In this document: positions 1 through 10,940 of the stretch, one piece after another
Layout of the letters: each line of letters starts with the position of its first letter
How positions within the stretch are numbered: the stretch's first letter is position 1
Origin: Volutella citrinella
Taxonomy: Eukaryota > Ascomycota > Sordariomycetes > Hypocreales > Nectriaceae
Direction of reading: 5' to 3'
Assembly: GCA_034401135.1 (NCBI GenBank)
Contig: JAWZSP010000006.1
Span: 744,001-808,000 of the forward strand
Length of the DNA stretch: 64,000 nucleotides
Translations under genes and position numbers: made by a program
Notes under the pieces: model-generated
Databases searched by the model: none
Seen by the model: the letters and a program-made list of their open reading frames with translations, nothing else
Told to the model about the DNA's origin: nothing

Positions 1-1
1 C

Positions 2-1051
2 TTCTGCAACCTCTCTCAGTGCATCGGCCCCTTCATTGCAGCCATCATGTCCAATTACACGTCCAAGTGGCAGGATGACTGGGCTTGGAAAGCGCTGGTA
101 TGCGCGCAGTGGGGTTTCGCCGGCGTGGCTCTGGTGGGCCAGATATTCATGCCGGAGTCGCCCGTCTATCTGGTTCGCATGGGCAAGACGGAGGCAGCAC
201 ACCAGTCACTTGAGCGGCTGTATTCGGATCCACAGGACGCCAAGGGCCATTATCAACGCATCAGTCTAACTCTTGAAGAAGCAGAGTTGTCCAAGTCGGG
301 CTCATACATCGACTGTTTCCGTGGCACAAATCTCCGTCGTACCTTGATCGCCACCATGGTGTTCCTCTCGGAGCCCATGTCCGGTCTAGGCTTTGTCGGC
401 AGCTATGGAGCGCTTATGTATCAGTTCCTGGGCATTTCCGATAAGAAGTCCTTCGAGATCAAGATTGGCGCCCAGGTTCTATCCATTGCCGGAGCCATCA
501 TTGCCTTCCTTATGTCCGACTGGTGGGGGCGCAGGCCTATGTACATCTTGGGCTGCTCATCGCTTTGCGTTCTGATGCTGTGCATGGCGATATCTGGCTC
601 GTTCCAGACAACAGCCGCAGTAACGGCGTCGGTGGGATTCTACACCATGTTCAACTTCTTTTACAACGTCGGTGTTGGATCGACCGTCTATGCCCTCGCG
701 GGTGAACTGCCTACTTCTGTGCTCCGGGCAAAGACACTCGCCATTTCCATCTCAACCTCTTCTGCCTTCAACACCATGTGGTCGTTCGTTGCCCCTTACC
801 TATTCAACCCAGATTACGCCAATCTGAAGGCCAAGATCGGCTACGTGTTTGGGGCCTTCATGTTTATTTTCGCCGTCATGGCCTTCTTCTTCGTCCCAGA
901 AACTCGCATGCGGACATATGAAGAGCTTGATGAACTCTTCATGAAGAAGGTTCCCACCCGCCAGTTCCGAAAATATGTGACTGTTGCTGAGCAGCGGGCG
1001 GCGGAGGCTTATGCAGTTCAGAAGAAAGTATCGCCAGATGAGAAGGTTTAG
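2..1051 (+). CDS. MFS sugar transporter, C-terminal part (5' end outside window)
   Basis: The frame is already open at base 2 and stops at TAG 1049-1051, so about 349 C-terminal residues are visible. It resembles sugar:proton symporters of the SP branch of the major facilitator superfamily, closest in flavour to fungal alpha-glucoside/maltose permeases. Seen: a central loop with the PESPVYLV motif just after a membrane helix, the family DWWGRRP motif between helices, five or six hydrophobic helices, an (L/A)GELPTS-like segment before the next helix, and the PETR motif that ends the domain, followed by a short charged cytosolic tail. No intron is needed in this part. The substrate cannot be read from sequence. 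The next gene is a Zn2Cys6 regulator on the same strand, a common fungal pairing, but a regulatory link is only inference. Confidence 0.85.
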   Translation, partial: FCNLSQCIGPFIAAIMSNYTSKWQDDWAWKALVCAQWGFAGVALVGQIFMPESPVYLVRMGKTEAAHQSLERLYSDPQDAKGHYQRISLTLEEAELSKSGSYIDCFRGTNLRRTLIATMVFLSEPMSGLGFVGSYGALMYQFLGISDKKSFEIKIGAQVLSIAGAIIAFLMSDWWGRRPMYILGCSSLCVLMLCMAISGSFQTTAAVTASVGFYTMFNFFYNVGVGSTVYALAGELPTSVLRAKTLAISISTSSAFNTMWSFVAPYLFNPDYANLKAKIGYVFGAFMFIFAVMAFFFVPETRMRTYEELDELFMKKVPTRQFRKYVTVAEQRAAEAYAVQKKVSPDEKV

Positions 1052-1904
1052 GGCCGGGGCATCGCGAATCGGCAGCACGGGGTTGTGGTAATTGGCACGT
1101 TGATCGAATGATGTGTCTGAAGGGCTAGTCTGACTAGGCAGGCACCGCTCTCTGGTATTTGGTGGTGGAAATCAGCGTTACTGCTTGCATATAGCATCAA
1201 TACATGGCTTCAAAGTTTGCTGCGCACTTGTCAGAGACACCATCCTGCCTCACCCAAAGCCTCCTTGTAGTTCTCTTACCGTACCACACTCACCTAGCAC
1301 ATCTACAATCACTGAGTATGACAGACTTCGCCCATCTGCGTCGTGGTGGCCGTGCTGACTGCAGACAACGTGATCGGCGTTGGTGATTGTCACTGATTGA
1401 AGGACCAAACTACCCGCGCCATGTTGAAAACAAGCCTCGACGGTAAGTGATAATTGATGGCAGAGACTTCGGCCCGATCGCTTATAGACTCATCGCGCCC
1501 GAATGCCGAGTCTTACGATGCAACGATCTCGGTGACTCGAGTTCACAGAGCCCCAGCTCCCAGTTGAGCCAGCCTATTCTGGGCTCGACCATGAAAGCGA
1601 GTCAAGCGACATGATCCCGGCTTTGGTGTGGCAATCAGGCAGTCTCTTTATTGGCCACCCCGCATCATTCGATGTGTCAGGCACCATTCTGGTCAAAGGG
1701 CGCGAATTTGCTTCCGAATCTGCTTCCGAAATGCATCCGCCCCTGCTAGCCGAAGCTAAAACAGCGCACATTCTTCATTTGCCGTGTTTTCGTCCCGAAG
1801 CTAGTGTGTCCGCAGAAAAGCAGCCGAACCCATCCCCTCTTCCATCGACTTTTTCATCCGAATCTCCAGGTTGGGGTTGAGGGGTTGCATCTCCATCTAC
1901 AGCC
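1052..1904. other. Intergenic, 853 bp
   Basis: This holds the 3' flank of the sugar transporter and the promoter of the Zn2Cys6 factor. I see no convincing coding frame, RNA gene or repeat. Short open frames here have no recognisable domain and unfungal composition. Confidence 0.6.
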
Positions 1905-3751
1905 ATGACCCGGTCGTCGGAAGATCTTGCCAATGTGCAGGCAGTCACACCAGAACTCGCCCCATCCAAGCCCCTGCGCAACCAAAAGGCGTGTGACGTG
2001 TGCAGGAATCGCAAAGTGAAGGTATACCCCACCTCAGAACCCGCAATTCAGCCCATGCAGCGAGAACCCCTGCTCACAAGGCCGCATGAACAGTGCAATT
2101 ATGTCGACAATGGCGGAATATGTCAAGGTTGTCAGGCTTCGGGCGCTGAATGTACACAGACCAAGCCCAGGCGCACAAGAGGCCCTGCCAAACGGTAGGT
2201 CTCGGGCTTCATCAAAGTACCTCAACACGGAGGCTAACAGTAAGGGTCAAGTGGAACTCCTCGGACACTCAGGGACGCGCTTGATGTGATGCCGAGCTGC
2301 TCTCACTCCAAGCAAACGCCGCCTCTTGCAAAGTCACCCAACCTTCCTCGAAAAAATGTTGAAAACGTAGCCAATGCAACACGAAATGTGGACGCAGCCG
2401 ACACGCCCTTTCAAGGATTGTGCTCTCGTTCCCAACTTCTAACAGTACTCACTGACTGGGTTCGTTTCGTCTACCCCCTGGCTCCCCTTCTGCATAAAAA
2501 GCGATTTCTGCAGAGATTTCTCCTGCGTGAAGATGAGAGAAACGCATCATTCTGCGCCCTCGTGTTATCCACTTGCGCGGTGACAGTCTCAACCCTGCAA
2601 CGGCGGGCTTTTTACAACTATCCTGGCGTGACTGTCGAGAAGTGCACCAGCATCGCTGAGGAGCGCAGCATGCTGCACACTGAGTCATATTCGCTTGAGT
2701 GGTGTATTACACGCTACAACATCGCCTCTGCCCTCGCCGCGACCCATCCAATGCCGAACCAGCGAGTCTATCGCATCATCAAAGATGCCATGGCTGGAGT
2801 TCAATGGTTGCTCTTTAGCGAAAAGGAACCACGTTCCCTCCACGACGATGAAGTGCTCAAGCGACTTTACTGGCTCATGGCCATGTGGCAACTGTAAGAC
2901 TCCAAGCAAATCCATGGCGCCCATGACCACTGACAATACTCCAGGGCGGCCGAGCTGCGAGGCCAACCAAACCTCAGCTTCCTCTTATCTCCCCCGTTCA
3001 CACAAATGATAGAAACCGTGCGGCCTCGACCTCTGTCTGACGTTGAATTGGAAGTGCCAAATGAGGAGCTAACCTCGGTGCTACTATCCCAAAGTGTGCC
3101 AAGCGAGTGGATGAATGACGAGGAAGAATACATCACGGGCCTCAACAGCCTTGCCGATGTACTGCTCGTCTGGGAACAAGCGAAAATAGATATGACGCAC
3201 AAGGAACCAGCGGAAACCTTACGCGAGCGAATGGCGCATGTCCAGGCTATCCTAGACGGCCTTACTCCAGAGCTAAGATGGAGAGGTCGCCTGGCCAGAT
3301 TTCCACAACCATCTCCAGGACACGAAGCGCAGACCGTAAACATCTTGATTACGAGCCTCTATGTGAGGTCGAATCTCTTGCATAACCTCGGACAAGCGCC
3401 GGGGATAACCCACCGGAGCATTGTCAAGTAAGAGACTCCTTTTCTTGCAACCACATCCACCTACGTTTGTATAGAGGTCCGGCTATGCTGACGACATTGT
3501 CATCTAGCGATGCTCTAGAAATTCTCGAACAAATACCTCAAGATGTTCAAGAAGCAAACGGATTCAGCCTCGTTAGGAAAGTACGAGATATTGGGGCAGC
3601 GTACTTGCAGGAAGTACGTGTGGCCTCTGGTGGCCCGGTCTGTATAGTGGACGATGCAGCACAGTCTGTTGTCAATTCTCTGCTGGCGCGGCTGGAAAGA
3701 TTGGACTTTAGGCTTCAAAACGGGGACTTGGGTACCCCTAACAGTGTTTGA
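1905..3751 (+). CDS. Zn2Cys6 (fungal zinc cluster) transcription factor
   Basis: Five exons are proposed: 1905-2021, 2094-2194, 2273-2893, 2945-3427 and 3475-3751, giving 532 residues. The DNA-binding zinc cluster lies at about residues 28-55 and reads ACDVCRNRKVK, then CNYVDNGGICQGC and a later Cys; the first intron sits inside it, and its 72 bp are an in-frame 24-residue insert unless removed. Removal restores the C-x2-C-x6-C spacing. The second intron has a GCTAAC branch point about 33 bp before its CAG acceptor. Downstream is an alpha-helical region like the middle homology (Fungal_trans-like) domain of such regulators. Expected to act as a nuclear DNA-binding regulator of CGG-type sites. 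Target genes are unknown; neighbours are a sugar transporter and a secreted epoxide hydrolase. Confidence 0.85.
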
Positions 3752-3995
3752 AGTGCAGTGCGTGTACAAAGGCAACCAAGTTGGTGTTTTGATCATTTCG
3801 CTTCCACCAGAGCCATCTACTCGCATTCAAGGCTTTTCCAGATGGAAACTTTACATACCGTAATGCCTGTCCATGGATCCACTTAATTCACGACAGTAAT
3901 TTATATCCTGGATCGAAGGCGGCGATGGCCACTTTTCGGGAACTTTTCGGACAGTTCCCCCATCCTCCTTGGACAATCCCAACCTCACGTAGAAT

Positions 3996-4002
3996 TATAA
4001 AG
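3996..4002 (+). promoter_or_regulatory. TATA-like box of the epoxide hydrolase gene
   Basis: TATAAAG lies 54 bp upstream of the proposed ATG at 4056, within the 304-bp spacer 3752-4055. Nothing else is seen in that spacer. Confidence 0.45.
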
Positions 4003-4055
4003 AGAGGCACCGTGAACAGATATCGATTTCTAAATAACGCTAAATCACCTCAGTC

Positions 4056-5372
4056 ATGAGATTCTATGCTTCGTTCTTCTTCCTTGTTCCCGCTGCGTGC
4101 GTTGCCGGGCAAGGCCCATGGGGCCAGCTCCCAGACAAGGCCACACTTCCAGTTCAGGCAACTCGTCTCGAAACACACCAAGACTTGGTCGATGCCCTTG
4201 AACATGACATTTCACGCCAATGCGACTTCCCGATTACCTGGGAAAACTCGCAGCAAGACGGCCGGTATGGATTGAACCATGAATGGATGACCACCGCTCT
4301 ACAACATTGGCGTGGCAACTTCTCGTGGCGAGATGCCGAAGCGCGCATGAACAGGCATCCACACTTCAAGGCCAACCTAACTGTGGAAGGCAATCAACTC
4401 GAAGTGCACTTTATGGCCCTCTTCTCCCAGAATCCGAATGCAATCCCAGTTGCTCTCTTCCATGGGTGGCCAGGAAGCTTCTTGGAGTTCATGGAGGTGC
4501 TGGACCTGGTAAAGAAACGCTACAGACCTGCAACCAGTCCTTACCACTTGGTCGTTCCATCTCTGCCTGGCTTCACCTTCACAAGTGGACCACCAGTCAC
4601 TTCAGACTGGCAGCTAGCCAACACATCCACGGTGATGGATAGCTTACTACAAGGATTGGGTTTTGGCAAGGGCTATGTGGCCCACGGTGGCGACATTGGT
4701 TCGTTCGTGGCGCGAAATCTAGCGCTGATGTCTCCGAGCTGCAAAGGTGACCAATATCAGATTAATTCAATCGGTTGACGTGGCTAACACATCGCAGCGA
4801 TCCATTTGAACTTCATCCCCAGCATTCAGCCCCCAGGCGTACCAGATCCTCTGAATGACACGTCTCTCACGGTTCAAGACCGCCAGGTTCTGACTCGGTC
4901 AAACGAATTCGTCAACAAACATCAGGCGTATGCCCTGGAGCAAGGGACTAAGCCAGCTACCATTGGCCTTGTCCTCAGCAACAATCCCGTCGGTCTGCTA
5001 GCATGGGTCGGGGAGAAATTCCTCTCCTGGACGGACCCAGGCAGTCCGTTGACCCTTGACCAAATTCTTACGCACATATCCACCTATCACCTCACACGGA
5101 CGATCGCACGAAGCTTTTACGCCTACCGAGAGACTTCGTCGTCTATTTACCCAGACGTAGTCATGCCTCCCCAGATAGAAAAGCCAATGGGATACAGCAG
5201 ATTCCCTTACGACAATTCTGCAGTACCTGAGTCTTGGGCTAAGAAGATGGGTGACCTGGTGTTTTTCAAGGCGCATGATAGAGGAGGACATTTCCCCGCC
5301 ATGGAGTACCCGCAACTGTTGTGGGATGATATTGAGGCCTTCATCCAGCGAGTGATGCCGAATCTCAAATGA
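4056..5372 (+). CDS. Secreted epoxide hydrolase (alpha/beta hydrolase with EHN domain)
   Basis: Two exons (4056-4746 and 4798-5372, 51-bp intron) encode 421 residues. Residues 1-18 form a signal peptide (hydrophobic FFFLVPAACVAG), so secretion is likely. An N-terminal EHN-type region precedes the alpha/beta hydrolase core. Seen: oxyanion-hole motif HGWPG at 136-140, the nucleophile motif GGDIGS with Asp213, and a C-terminal GGHFPAMEYP with the expected catalytic His at about 395. These match microsomal/juvenile-hormone-type epoxide hydrolases, which open epoxides to diols. Splicing restores KAIHLNFIP across the junction, a family-conserved stretch. Secretion is unusual for this family, so the substrate may be external (plant, insect or microbial epoxide), which is inference. 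It is not obviously part of an operon-like set. Confidence 0.88.
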
Positions 5373-5714
5373 AGAGTCTCACTCTGTGGCGTTATCAGAT
5401 AATTACTTGAATAGTAACTGAGGCTATATTCTAGACAGAAAATAAGTGCATTTCCAGCTAGAATTGCATCATTGAAGCGATAAAACCTATGCTCAGCTTG
5501 CCTGGAAACGACACCATGGGTCTAAATATGATGCCCGGGTTCGTATCTGACTCGTATCTACTCAGTCTCTCAAGAACCATACGCAATTATTCCTTGCTAC
5601 TCTCCAACGCGAACCCGACTCACATTCTTGGCAGTCTCATTGGTCTATCTAGCGCATAATCTACTCTAAGGTTTCGTCTGCCATGGATCGCTGCATTGGC
5701 CTCCCCCTTATCGA
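5373..5714. other. Convergent intergenic, 342 bp
   Basis: This is the shared 3' flank of the epoxide hydrolase (+) and thioesterase (-) genes. No gene or structured element is seen. Confidence 0.6.
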
Positions 5715-6824
5715 CTACAGCTTCAGCTTGGAGCTCTCTCTCAGTCGAACCAACCCCTGGCAAGGTTAGCGAGGGAACAACAAGATTTTCCTATGCAGAA
5801 ACTCACCTCTTGGATACACGTCACGAGAAGTGTCCCGTCTCGCGCAAACATCCTCCCCGTCACCACGCCCCGTTCTGAACCAGACCATGGGCACTCGCAC
5901 TCAATCAAGATCCAGTCGTCGGCTACAATGACCAATGGCTCATGAAAAAACATGGTGTGGTTCAACGAAGACATCATGCTGATGGCACTCTCTCCAAGAA
6001 GCTTGTGATTGACGTTGGTCGAGATGGCGACAGGATACTTCCACGCGCCATGAGCCACCGGCACCGCAGCGAGCAGGATCCAGTCAGACATGTATGCCAG
6101 TATCGCCTGATGCAAGTTGTGGTTGTCTGCCTGAACGACTGCATCTGAGGTGCGCATCCACGCACGAATCCTCCTCTCATGCGGTGAGCCACTGGGTCCC
6201 TCCATTTCTATTGGCACGACGCGAGGAGCATACGGCGTTAAGGGCCGAGGGCCGAGACCTTCTGGCTCTGGTGGGACAGCCTGCCCTGATACCGGTGGAT
6301 CATGCTGCAGCGTCTTCTTGGCGGGTGAGATGGCTGCGGCAAAGGATATCGTGCAAGTGAAGATGCACCTATCACCTTGGTGGGCCACAACTGTTCGTGT
6401 TGCGTAGGACCTTCCGTCCCGGATGCGTTGCACGGAATAATTGTAAGGCGCGTCAGGCTCTCCTGGAAGGACGAAGCAGCCCTGATAGGAGTGTACAGAC
6501 ATGTTCTCGGGGACTGTTTCTTGTGCAGCGAGCAGGCAGTGCGCAATAGCCACGCTGACAGAGGTTAGAATCGAGAGGCTTGTTCAGAGTCGTTGATGTA
6601 CAGAGTATAAAACTCACCCTCCAAAGACCCTTCGTCCACCATTCGGCATCCATAGTTCGGCTGGGCTGACAAACTCATCCTACGTTCGTTGTAGTGGTCA
6701 ACCACGATAATGAGGATCAAGGAGTTGTACCTACCGGCTGATTGTCCCCGATGCAACGTAGGGTTAGCATCCGCTCTAGAGGCGAGAGCTCTGATGGGCT
6801 GCTGGCTATGGACTTCATGGCCAT
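5715..6824 (-). CDS. Acyl-CoA thioesterase, TesB / Tes1 type (double hot-dog)
   Basis: Four exons on the minus strand are proposed: 6735-6824, 6618-6679, 5807-6554 and 5715-5756, giving 313 residues. The N-terminus has the family stretch SPLERMLTLR and, after two small introns, FVSPAELWMPNGGRRVFGG, then AIAHCLLAAQETV. The middle has HSYQGCFVLPGEP, RIRDGRSYATRTV and later LNHTMFFHEP, and the last exon adds the usual QEGLVRL ending. This matches acyl-CoA thioesterase II/ACOT8-like enzymes that hydrolyse acyl-CoA to free fatty acid and CoA, often in peroxisomes. The C-terminus (KLKL) is not a clear PTS1 signal, so the compartment is open. The final 50-bp intron has a CTAAC branch point; without it the protein gains an unrelated tail. 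Confidence 0.9.
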
Positions 6825-8174
6825 CCTGGATAACTGAGTGCTTGAACCCTATGGCAGTGCGCAAAGATTGGCGCTGTCGCTCAGCTGATTTGTTCCTGAG
6901 TGAGGGGAAAGCCCCTGTGAATTTGGCATGCCCTTCCTCGGTACGTTGGACCCCCGCGCCGGATCCGACCAGTCGGCTACAGTGGGGCTGGGCCGAGGCT
7001 GGGGAGGGCAGGCGACTACCCAAACAATTAGATCTAATTAATCCGCCTCGATCTATTTCTAGGTGTCGCAAGTTGGTTCTAATCTTGTTTGCACCTGAAT
7101 TCCCCCAGCTGCGGCTTCCCGGTTCACACGATGGTCTGCTGAGCCTGAACGCGATGAGTATCACCACCGGGGCGCTCAGCTCCGCCGTAGTGGGGGATCT
7201 GAGAATCCTGCTAGCTGTGGTCACGGTGAGTCCATACGATGGCGTTTCCGTACCAAAGGTTTGTCGTTGTCGCCTTTCTGTTGCCATGTTCAAGCCGTTG
7301 CCAGCATTGTGGTCATGCTCGGAGGGGCTCTCAACCTCTCAAACATGATCAGCCGATAGCCCTATATAGGCCAGTTCATATATGTCCACGCGGTCGGCTC
7401 TCTGTCTGTCAGGCCATGGTTGGGGCCCTTATTGGCCAGGTCGTCTACTCACCAATGGTCAAATCGCTGCTTCTGCGACACTAACTCCGATGGCAGCCCG
7501 CCGACTTAGCCGAAGGATTCATTCTTGAGCAGGGATGCAGGCGATGGGCCCATCCTCGCACGCTGGACCCAAACACGGGGAAGGCCTGAGATGTGAGAGG
7601 GTCATTTTGCTGCATCCGAGAATTCACTTTCTTAAACGAAAACCATGGCGGGCCGGCTGTGCCGCTGATGGGGGAACGCACAACTGATCAAATGGCTAAC
7701 CCAGCGCGAGGCGATCCTGTGCGAATAACCCTGGTCGCCGCTTCAACGCAAAATCTAACCCCACCAGCCACGATCAGAGAGGCATTGTTCCGGCGACTAC
7801 TAAATACAGTAGGTCGTCAGCACGTCGCCAAGGAGCCCATGCTCCAAAAAGCCGACCCGACATCGAAAATCTAATCTCTCCCACGAGGCCCGCTCGTGTC
7901 ACAGCCAATCATGGCCACCCTCGTCTCTGCCCTCCATCCACCCTTCGCCTCCTGGGCGTGTCAAGGGGCCTGGCCGACGTGACTCATTAGCGCGTGGCCC
8001 GCTGTAGAATTGTTCTTTCTGGGGCTCGTTTTGTGCTTTATTAGTAGCAACTGCCCGCGTGCGCTCGTTCCGCAAACTGCATCCGCTCACATCTTGTCGC
8101 TCGCTCGTCAATTGCCTCGATATTTCGACAACCACACTCGTTTCTTGCCTCACACTCGCTTCGCTACCGACACC
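6825..8174. other. Divergent intergenic, 1350 bp
   Basis: This is the promoter region between the thioesterase (-) and CFEM-like (+) genes. A TATATAGG stretch occurs near 7363. Long open frames overlapping its left part on both strands (212 and 242 residues) look like chance frames: low hydrophobic patterning, no domain, and they overlap the validated thioesterase exons. Confidence 0.55.
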
Positions 8175-8906
8175 ATGGCCCGTCTTTCCGTTTCGCTCGT
8201 GCTTCTCAGCATCCTCAGCACTCTGGCCGTTGCCGAGCCTCAGCGGTACGACCAGGAGAAGCAGCACAAGGATGCAAGCTGTGGCGTAGGTTCCCCACGA
8301 TGCTGGCGCGCGCCACCAACCCACTTCACAGATCGATCCAGGCGGCTAACGCATCACCAACCTTTCTAGAACGGATGCTTCTTCCAGTTCTTCACAAACA
8401 AGTGCAACAGCGACAACCCTGCCTGTGTATGCACGCTGCAGGATATGCGCGAGAAGTACTACTGCTGCATCGCCGACAAGTGCGACTCCAACGTGTTGCC
8501 CGGTAGGCTTCTCCTCCCTCTCTTCCTCTTGTCGCATCTAACCGTGCGACATGCAGAGTCCCTTGAGCGAGGCATGCGAAACTGCAATGCCTACAACATT
8601 CCATTCACCTTTGACGCCGAAGCCATCTGCGGCATCACCCTGTCCAAGTCCTCTACCGCCGCGCCGACTCCGACGACCGGCGCCTCCAACGCCGACGCGA
8701 CGACCGCAAACGAGGCAGCCAAGACGTCTGACACGAAGGCTTCCGACGCAAAGACGTCTGATTCCAACGAAAGCGGAGCACCGGCCGCCAACACTGCAAA
8801 CCCTACCGAGTCCTCGAAGCCTACTTCCACGCCCAATGGCGCCTCCAGCACCAAGGCCATGTTGAGCGGTGCTGGTCTTCTAGCGCTTGTTGGTGCGCTT
8901 CTGTGA
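8175..8906 (+). CDS. CFEM-like, probably GPI-anchored cell-surface protein
   Basis: Three exons (8175-8285, 8370-8502, 8557-8906) give 197 residues. Residues 1-18 form a signal peptide. A cysteine-rich block at about residues 36-115 holds ten cysteines, including CxC (CVC), a CC pair and a late ICG, reminiscent of CFEM domains, although the classical PxC(A/G)xxC start is not clear. A Thr/Ser/Ala/Asn-rich, presumably O-glycosylated stalk follows, with near-repeats of the type (K)TSD(T/S), then a small-residue site and a C-terminal hydrophobic tail (SGAGLLALVGALL), the pattern of a GPI signal. Such proteins sit in the plasma membrane or wall and act in haem/iron handling, adhesion or host interaction. 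The CFEM assignment is moderate; surface location is more certain. Confidence 0.75.
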
Positions 8907-9083
8907 GATGTAAACGATGAGGCTATGGGAAAGAAGACTTGCGATATTGTATCCGGCCATGATGAGCTGTAAAGACTGGAATAATCACCTACTAGCTAAT
9001 TGCAGATAATGACATCCAACCACCAAAACACCCTCAAACACAAACCTTCAGAGTATCTGCGAGTTAAGTGCTGTAACGGAACA

Positions 9084-10940
9084 TCACCGCAACTCAAACT
9101 CCGTCTGAGACTGGTCCTCCTGCATAAACTCGCCGTCCATGATACCATAGATGTAGGACTCTCCAACCAGCAAGTAACCCTCCGCCCCCTCCGCCCTCGG
9201 CCGCAAGACATAAGGAACCGTCCCCCCGAATAGAATTACCACCACATCTCCCGGTTGAGCGATACTAGGGCCCAGCCCCACGTAGCCGTGCTCGGTCGAA
9301 ATCGGTCTCGCCTTATAGTTGTAGCCCATGCAGCTCTGATACGAGTATGTTGCGGCGTTCATCTCAGCATCCATAACTTTAGAAATGAGCGCCTCGCACT
9401 GCTGTTCGGAACGCTCCGTCCCTCGAACAAAGTACGGGCTGGACTCTGGAAACTCCTTGTCCCCAATCGGGATCCGCCACAGGGCATCCAACTTCTTCTC
9501 CTCTTGATATCGAGACTTCTGCAGCATGTTGTACAAATCTTGCATGATTTTTAGACAAGCTGGCTGGTCAAAAGTCTTGTCTGGGTCCGCTTCCCAGATG
9601 GAGCCTACCTCAGTGACGACATCTATATGAACGCCTTGCAATTTGATGCTTCCCGGGGGTTCTGTCCCTGGATGATCTGGTTGGGTTTTGCTCCCGCTAG
9701 CCTTGAACAGGGGGACTCCAGTGTCCTCGCTCCATGGAGCCCTAATGGATTTCGTCCAATCGGGGACCCAGGAAGGCGACTGCAACTCGTCGGCTCGGCA
9801 CCACTTCAACATGTCAATCTTTCCCTGCCGCAATAGTGCCCTGGCCGTATCCTCGTAGGCCTTGTCGGTACTGGTCGCGTAATCAATCACGATTCCCAGT
9901 TCAGCCACATCCTTGGCCATGCCTGTTAGTCCCCAGACCTTGTCCCTCGGATCGAAGCAAAGCAGAGCCGTCGATGGGCCGACGTAGGCGTTCTCCAACA
10001 GCGAATACAACGGCTGTGGCCCATTTTCCTTGTATCTCCTCCTCCCAGAAACGGCGAAGCCGGCTGCTTGGCTAGCCAGGGCAGTCTGTTGAAGGTCCCA
10101 CGGTGTCGGCGCTGCCATCAGTTCCTCCTCTGAGAAGGGACCCGGGATTCGTGACATTCTCCCAGCCTGCCACTCGAGAACCTCCCAGCGTATCAGCAGG
10201 CCATAGAAAAGCACAAGGGCATGTAACAGCTCCAGAGTACACGTCCGGCTCCCACAGCAGACCACAGCCTCCTTTGCCAGCGTGATTTCCTGCTTTGTCC
10301 ACACGCGCGTAAAGTACGAACGATGGGTCAATTTTGCAAAGGCGAGCCTCGGCAGGCGTTCCTCTCTCCTAGAGTCGTCCCCTTCAGTGTCTGCAGCCTT
10401 CTTCATGAGTTCAAACAAATCATGTCGCGATTTGACAAGCTCTGGAGTGTCCCCAATGTCGGGCCACTTGCTAAAGTGGTCACGAGTGAGCTTGAGAATG
10501 CCACCATCAATGGCTGCTTGCCCATAACCGACCACGCCCTCCATAGCCTTGTCGCTCTCATCGGCGCTTGTCCCCAGCCAGATGATGACCTTGGTCGCCT
10601 GGCGATAGACCCGGTCCATGGCTCGCACTTGGCGCGATTTCTCCTCGTCGTCGGCCTGGTTGATGCACAGGGCGTCGATCCAGATGTGCTTTCCAACAAA
10701 GTGTTCAAAGTGTATGAGGCAATCATGAAGGCTCGTCGTGGCTGGGAGAAACCCATCATCCATCAAGACACGCCTGGAGAAATCCGCATTGCCCCAGGTG
10801 TAAGACAGGGCGTAGTATGTTGGATTGCTATCCAGAGAGACGACGTCGACTTGGAATCGGATCTCGGGGGACACGGACAGCAGCCGCAACACGCGGATAC
10901 AGCCTGTTTCCAGGTAATGATACTTGTATCTCTCAACCAT
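9084..10940 (-). CDS. Heterokaryon incompatibility (HET) domain protein
   Basis: A single exon of 618 residues starting MVERYKYHYL; the frame stays open upstream to 11081 but has no earlier in-frame ATG. The HET domain fills the N-terminal third: YYALSYTWGN, then IWIDALCINQ followed by the RVYRQATKVIIWLG helix, and later a VWTKQEI block corresponding to the third motif. The remainder (YSLLENAYVGPSTALLCFDPRDKVWGLTGM and a C-terminal GYVGLGPSIAQPGDVVVILFGG) is the usual HET-protein tail. Such proteins are involved in non-self recognition and can trigger cell death on hyphal fusion, often with STAND or amyloid partners. No partner lies next door; a STAND-N-type protein is found 44 kb away. Confidence 0.9.
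   Translation of the reverse strand: MVERYKYHYLETGCIRVLRLLSVSPEIRFQVDVVSLDSNPTYYALSYTWGNADFSRRVLMDDGFLPATTSLHDCLIHFEHFVGKHIWIDALCINQADDEEKSRQVRAMDRVYRQATKVIIWLGTSADESDKAMEGVVGYGQAAIDGGILKLTRDHFSKWPDIGDTPELVKSRHDLFELMKKAADTEGDDSRREERLPRLAFAKLTHRSYFTRVWTKQEITLAKEAVVCCGSRTCTLELLHALVLFYGLLIRWEVLEWQAGRMSRIPGPFSEEELMAAPTPWDLQQTALASQAAGFAVSGRRRYKENGPQPLYSLLENAYVGPSTALLCFDPRDKVWGLTGMAKDVAELGIVIDYATSTDKAYEDTARALLRQGKIDMLKWCRADELQSPSWVPDWTKSIRAPWSEDTGVPLFKASGSKTQPDHPGTEPPGSIKLQGVHIDVVTEVGSIWEADPDKTFDQPACLKIMQDLYNMLQKSRYQEEKKLDALWRIPIGDKEFPESSPYFVRGTERSEQQCEALISKVMDAEMNAATYSYQSCMGYNYKARPISTEHGYVGLGPSIAQPGDVVVILFGGTVPYVLRPRAEGAEGYLLVGESYIYGIMDGEFMQEDQSQTEFELR

Noticed and set aside
2022..2093. 24-residue in-frame insertion inside the first zinc cluster
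   Set aside because: It has GTATAC and CAG ends, and removing it restores the canonical cysteine spacing; treated as an intron.
6565..7293. 242-residue minus frame, with a 212-residue plus frame overlapping it
   Set aside because: The minus frame crosses the first two thioesterase exons and their introns in the wrong phase. Neither has a recognisable domain.
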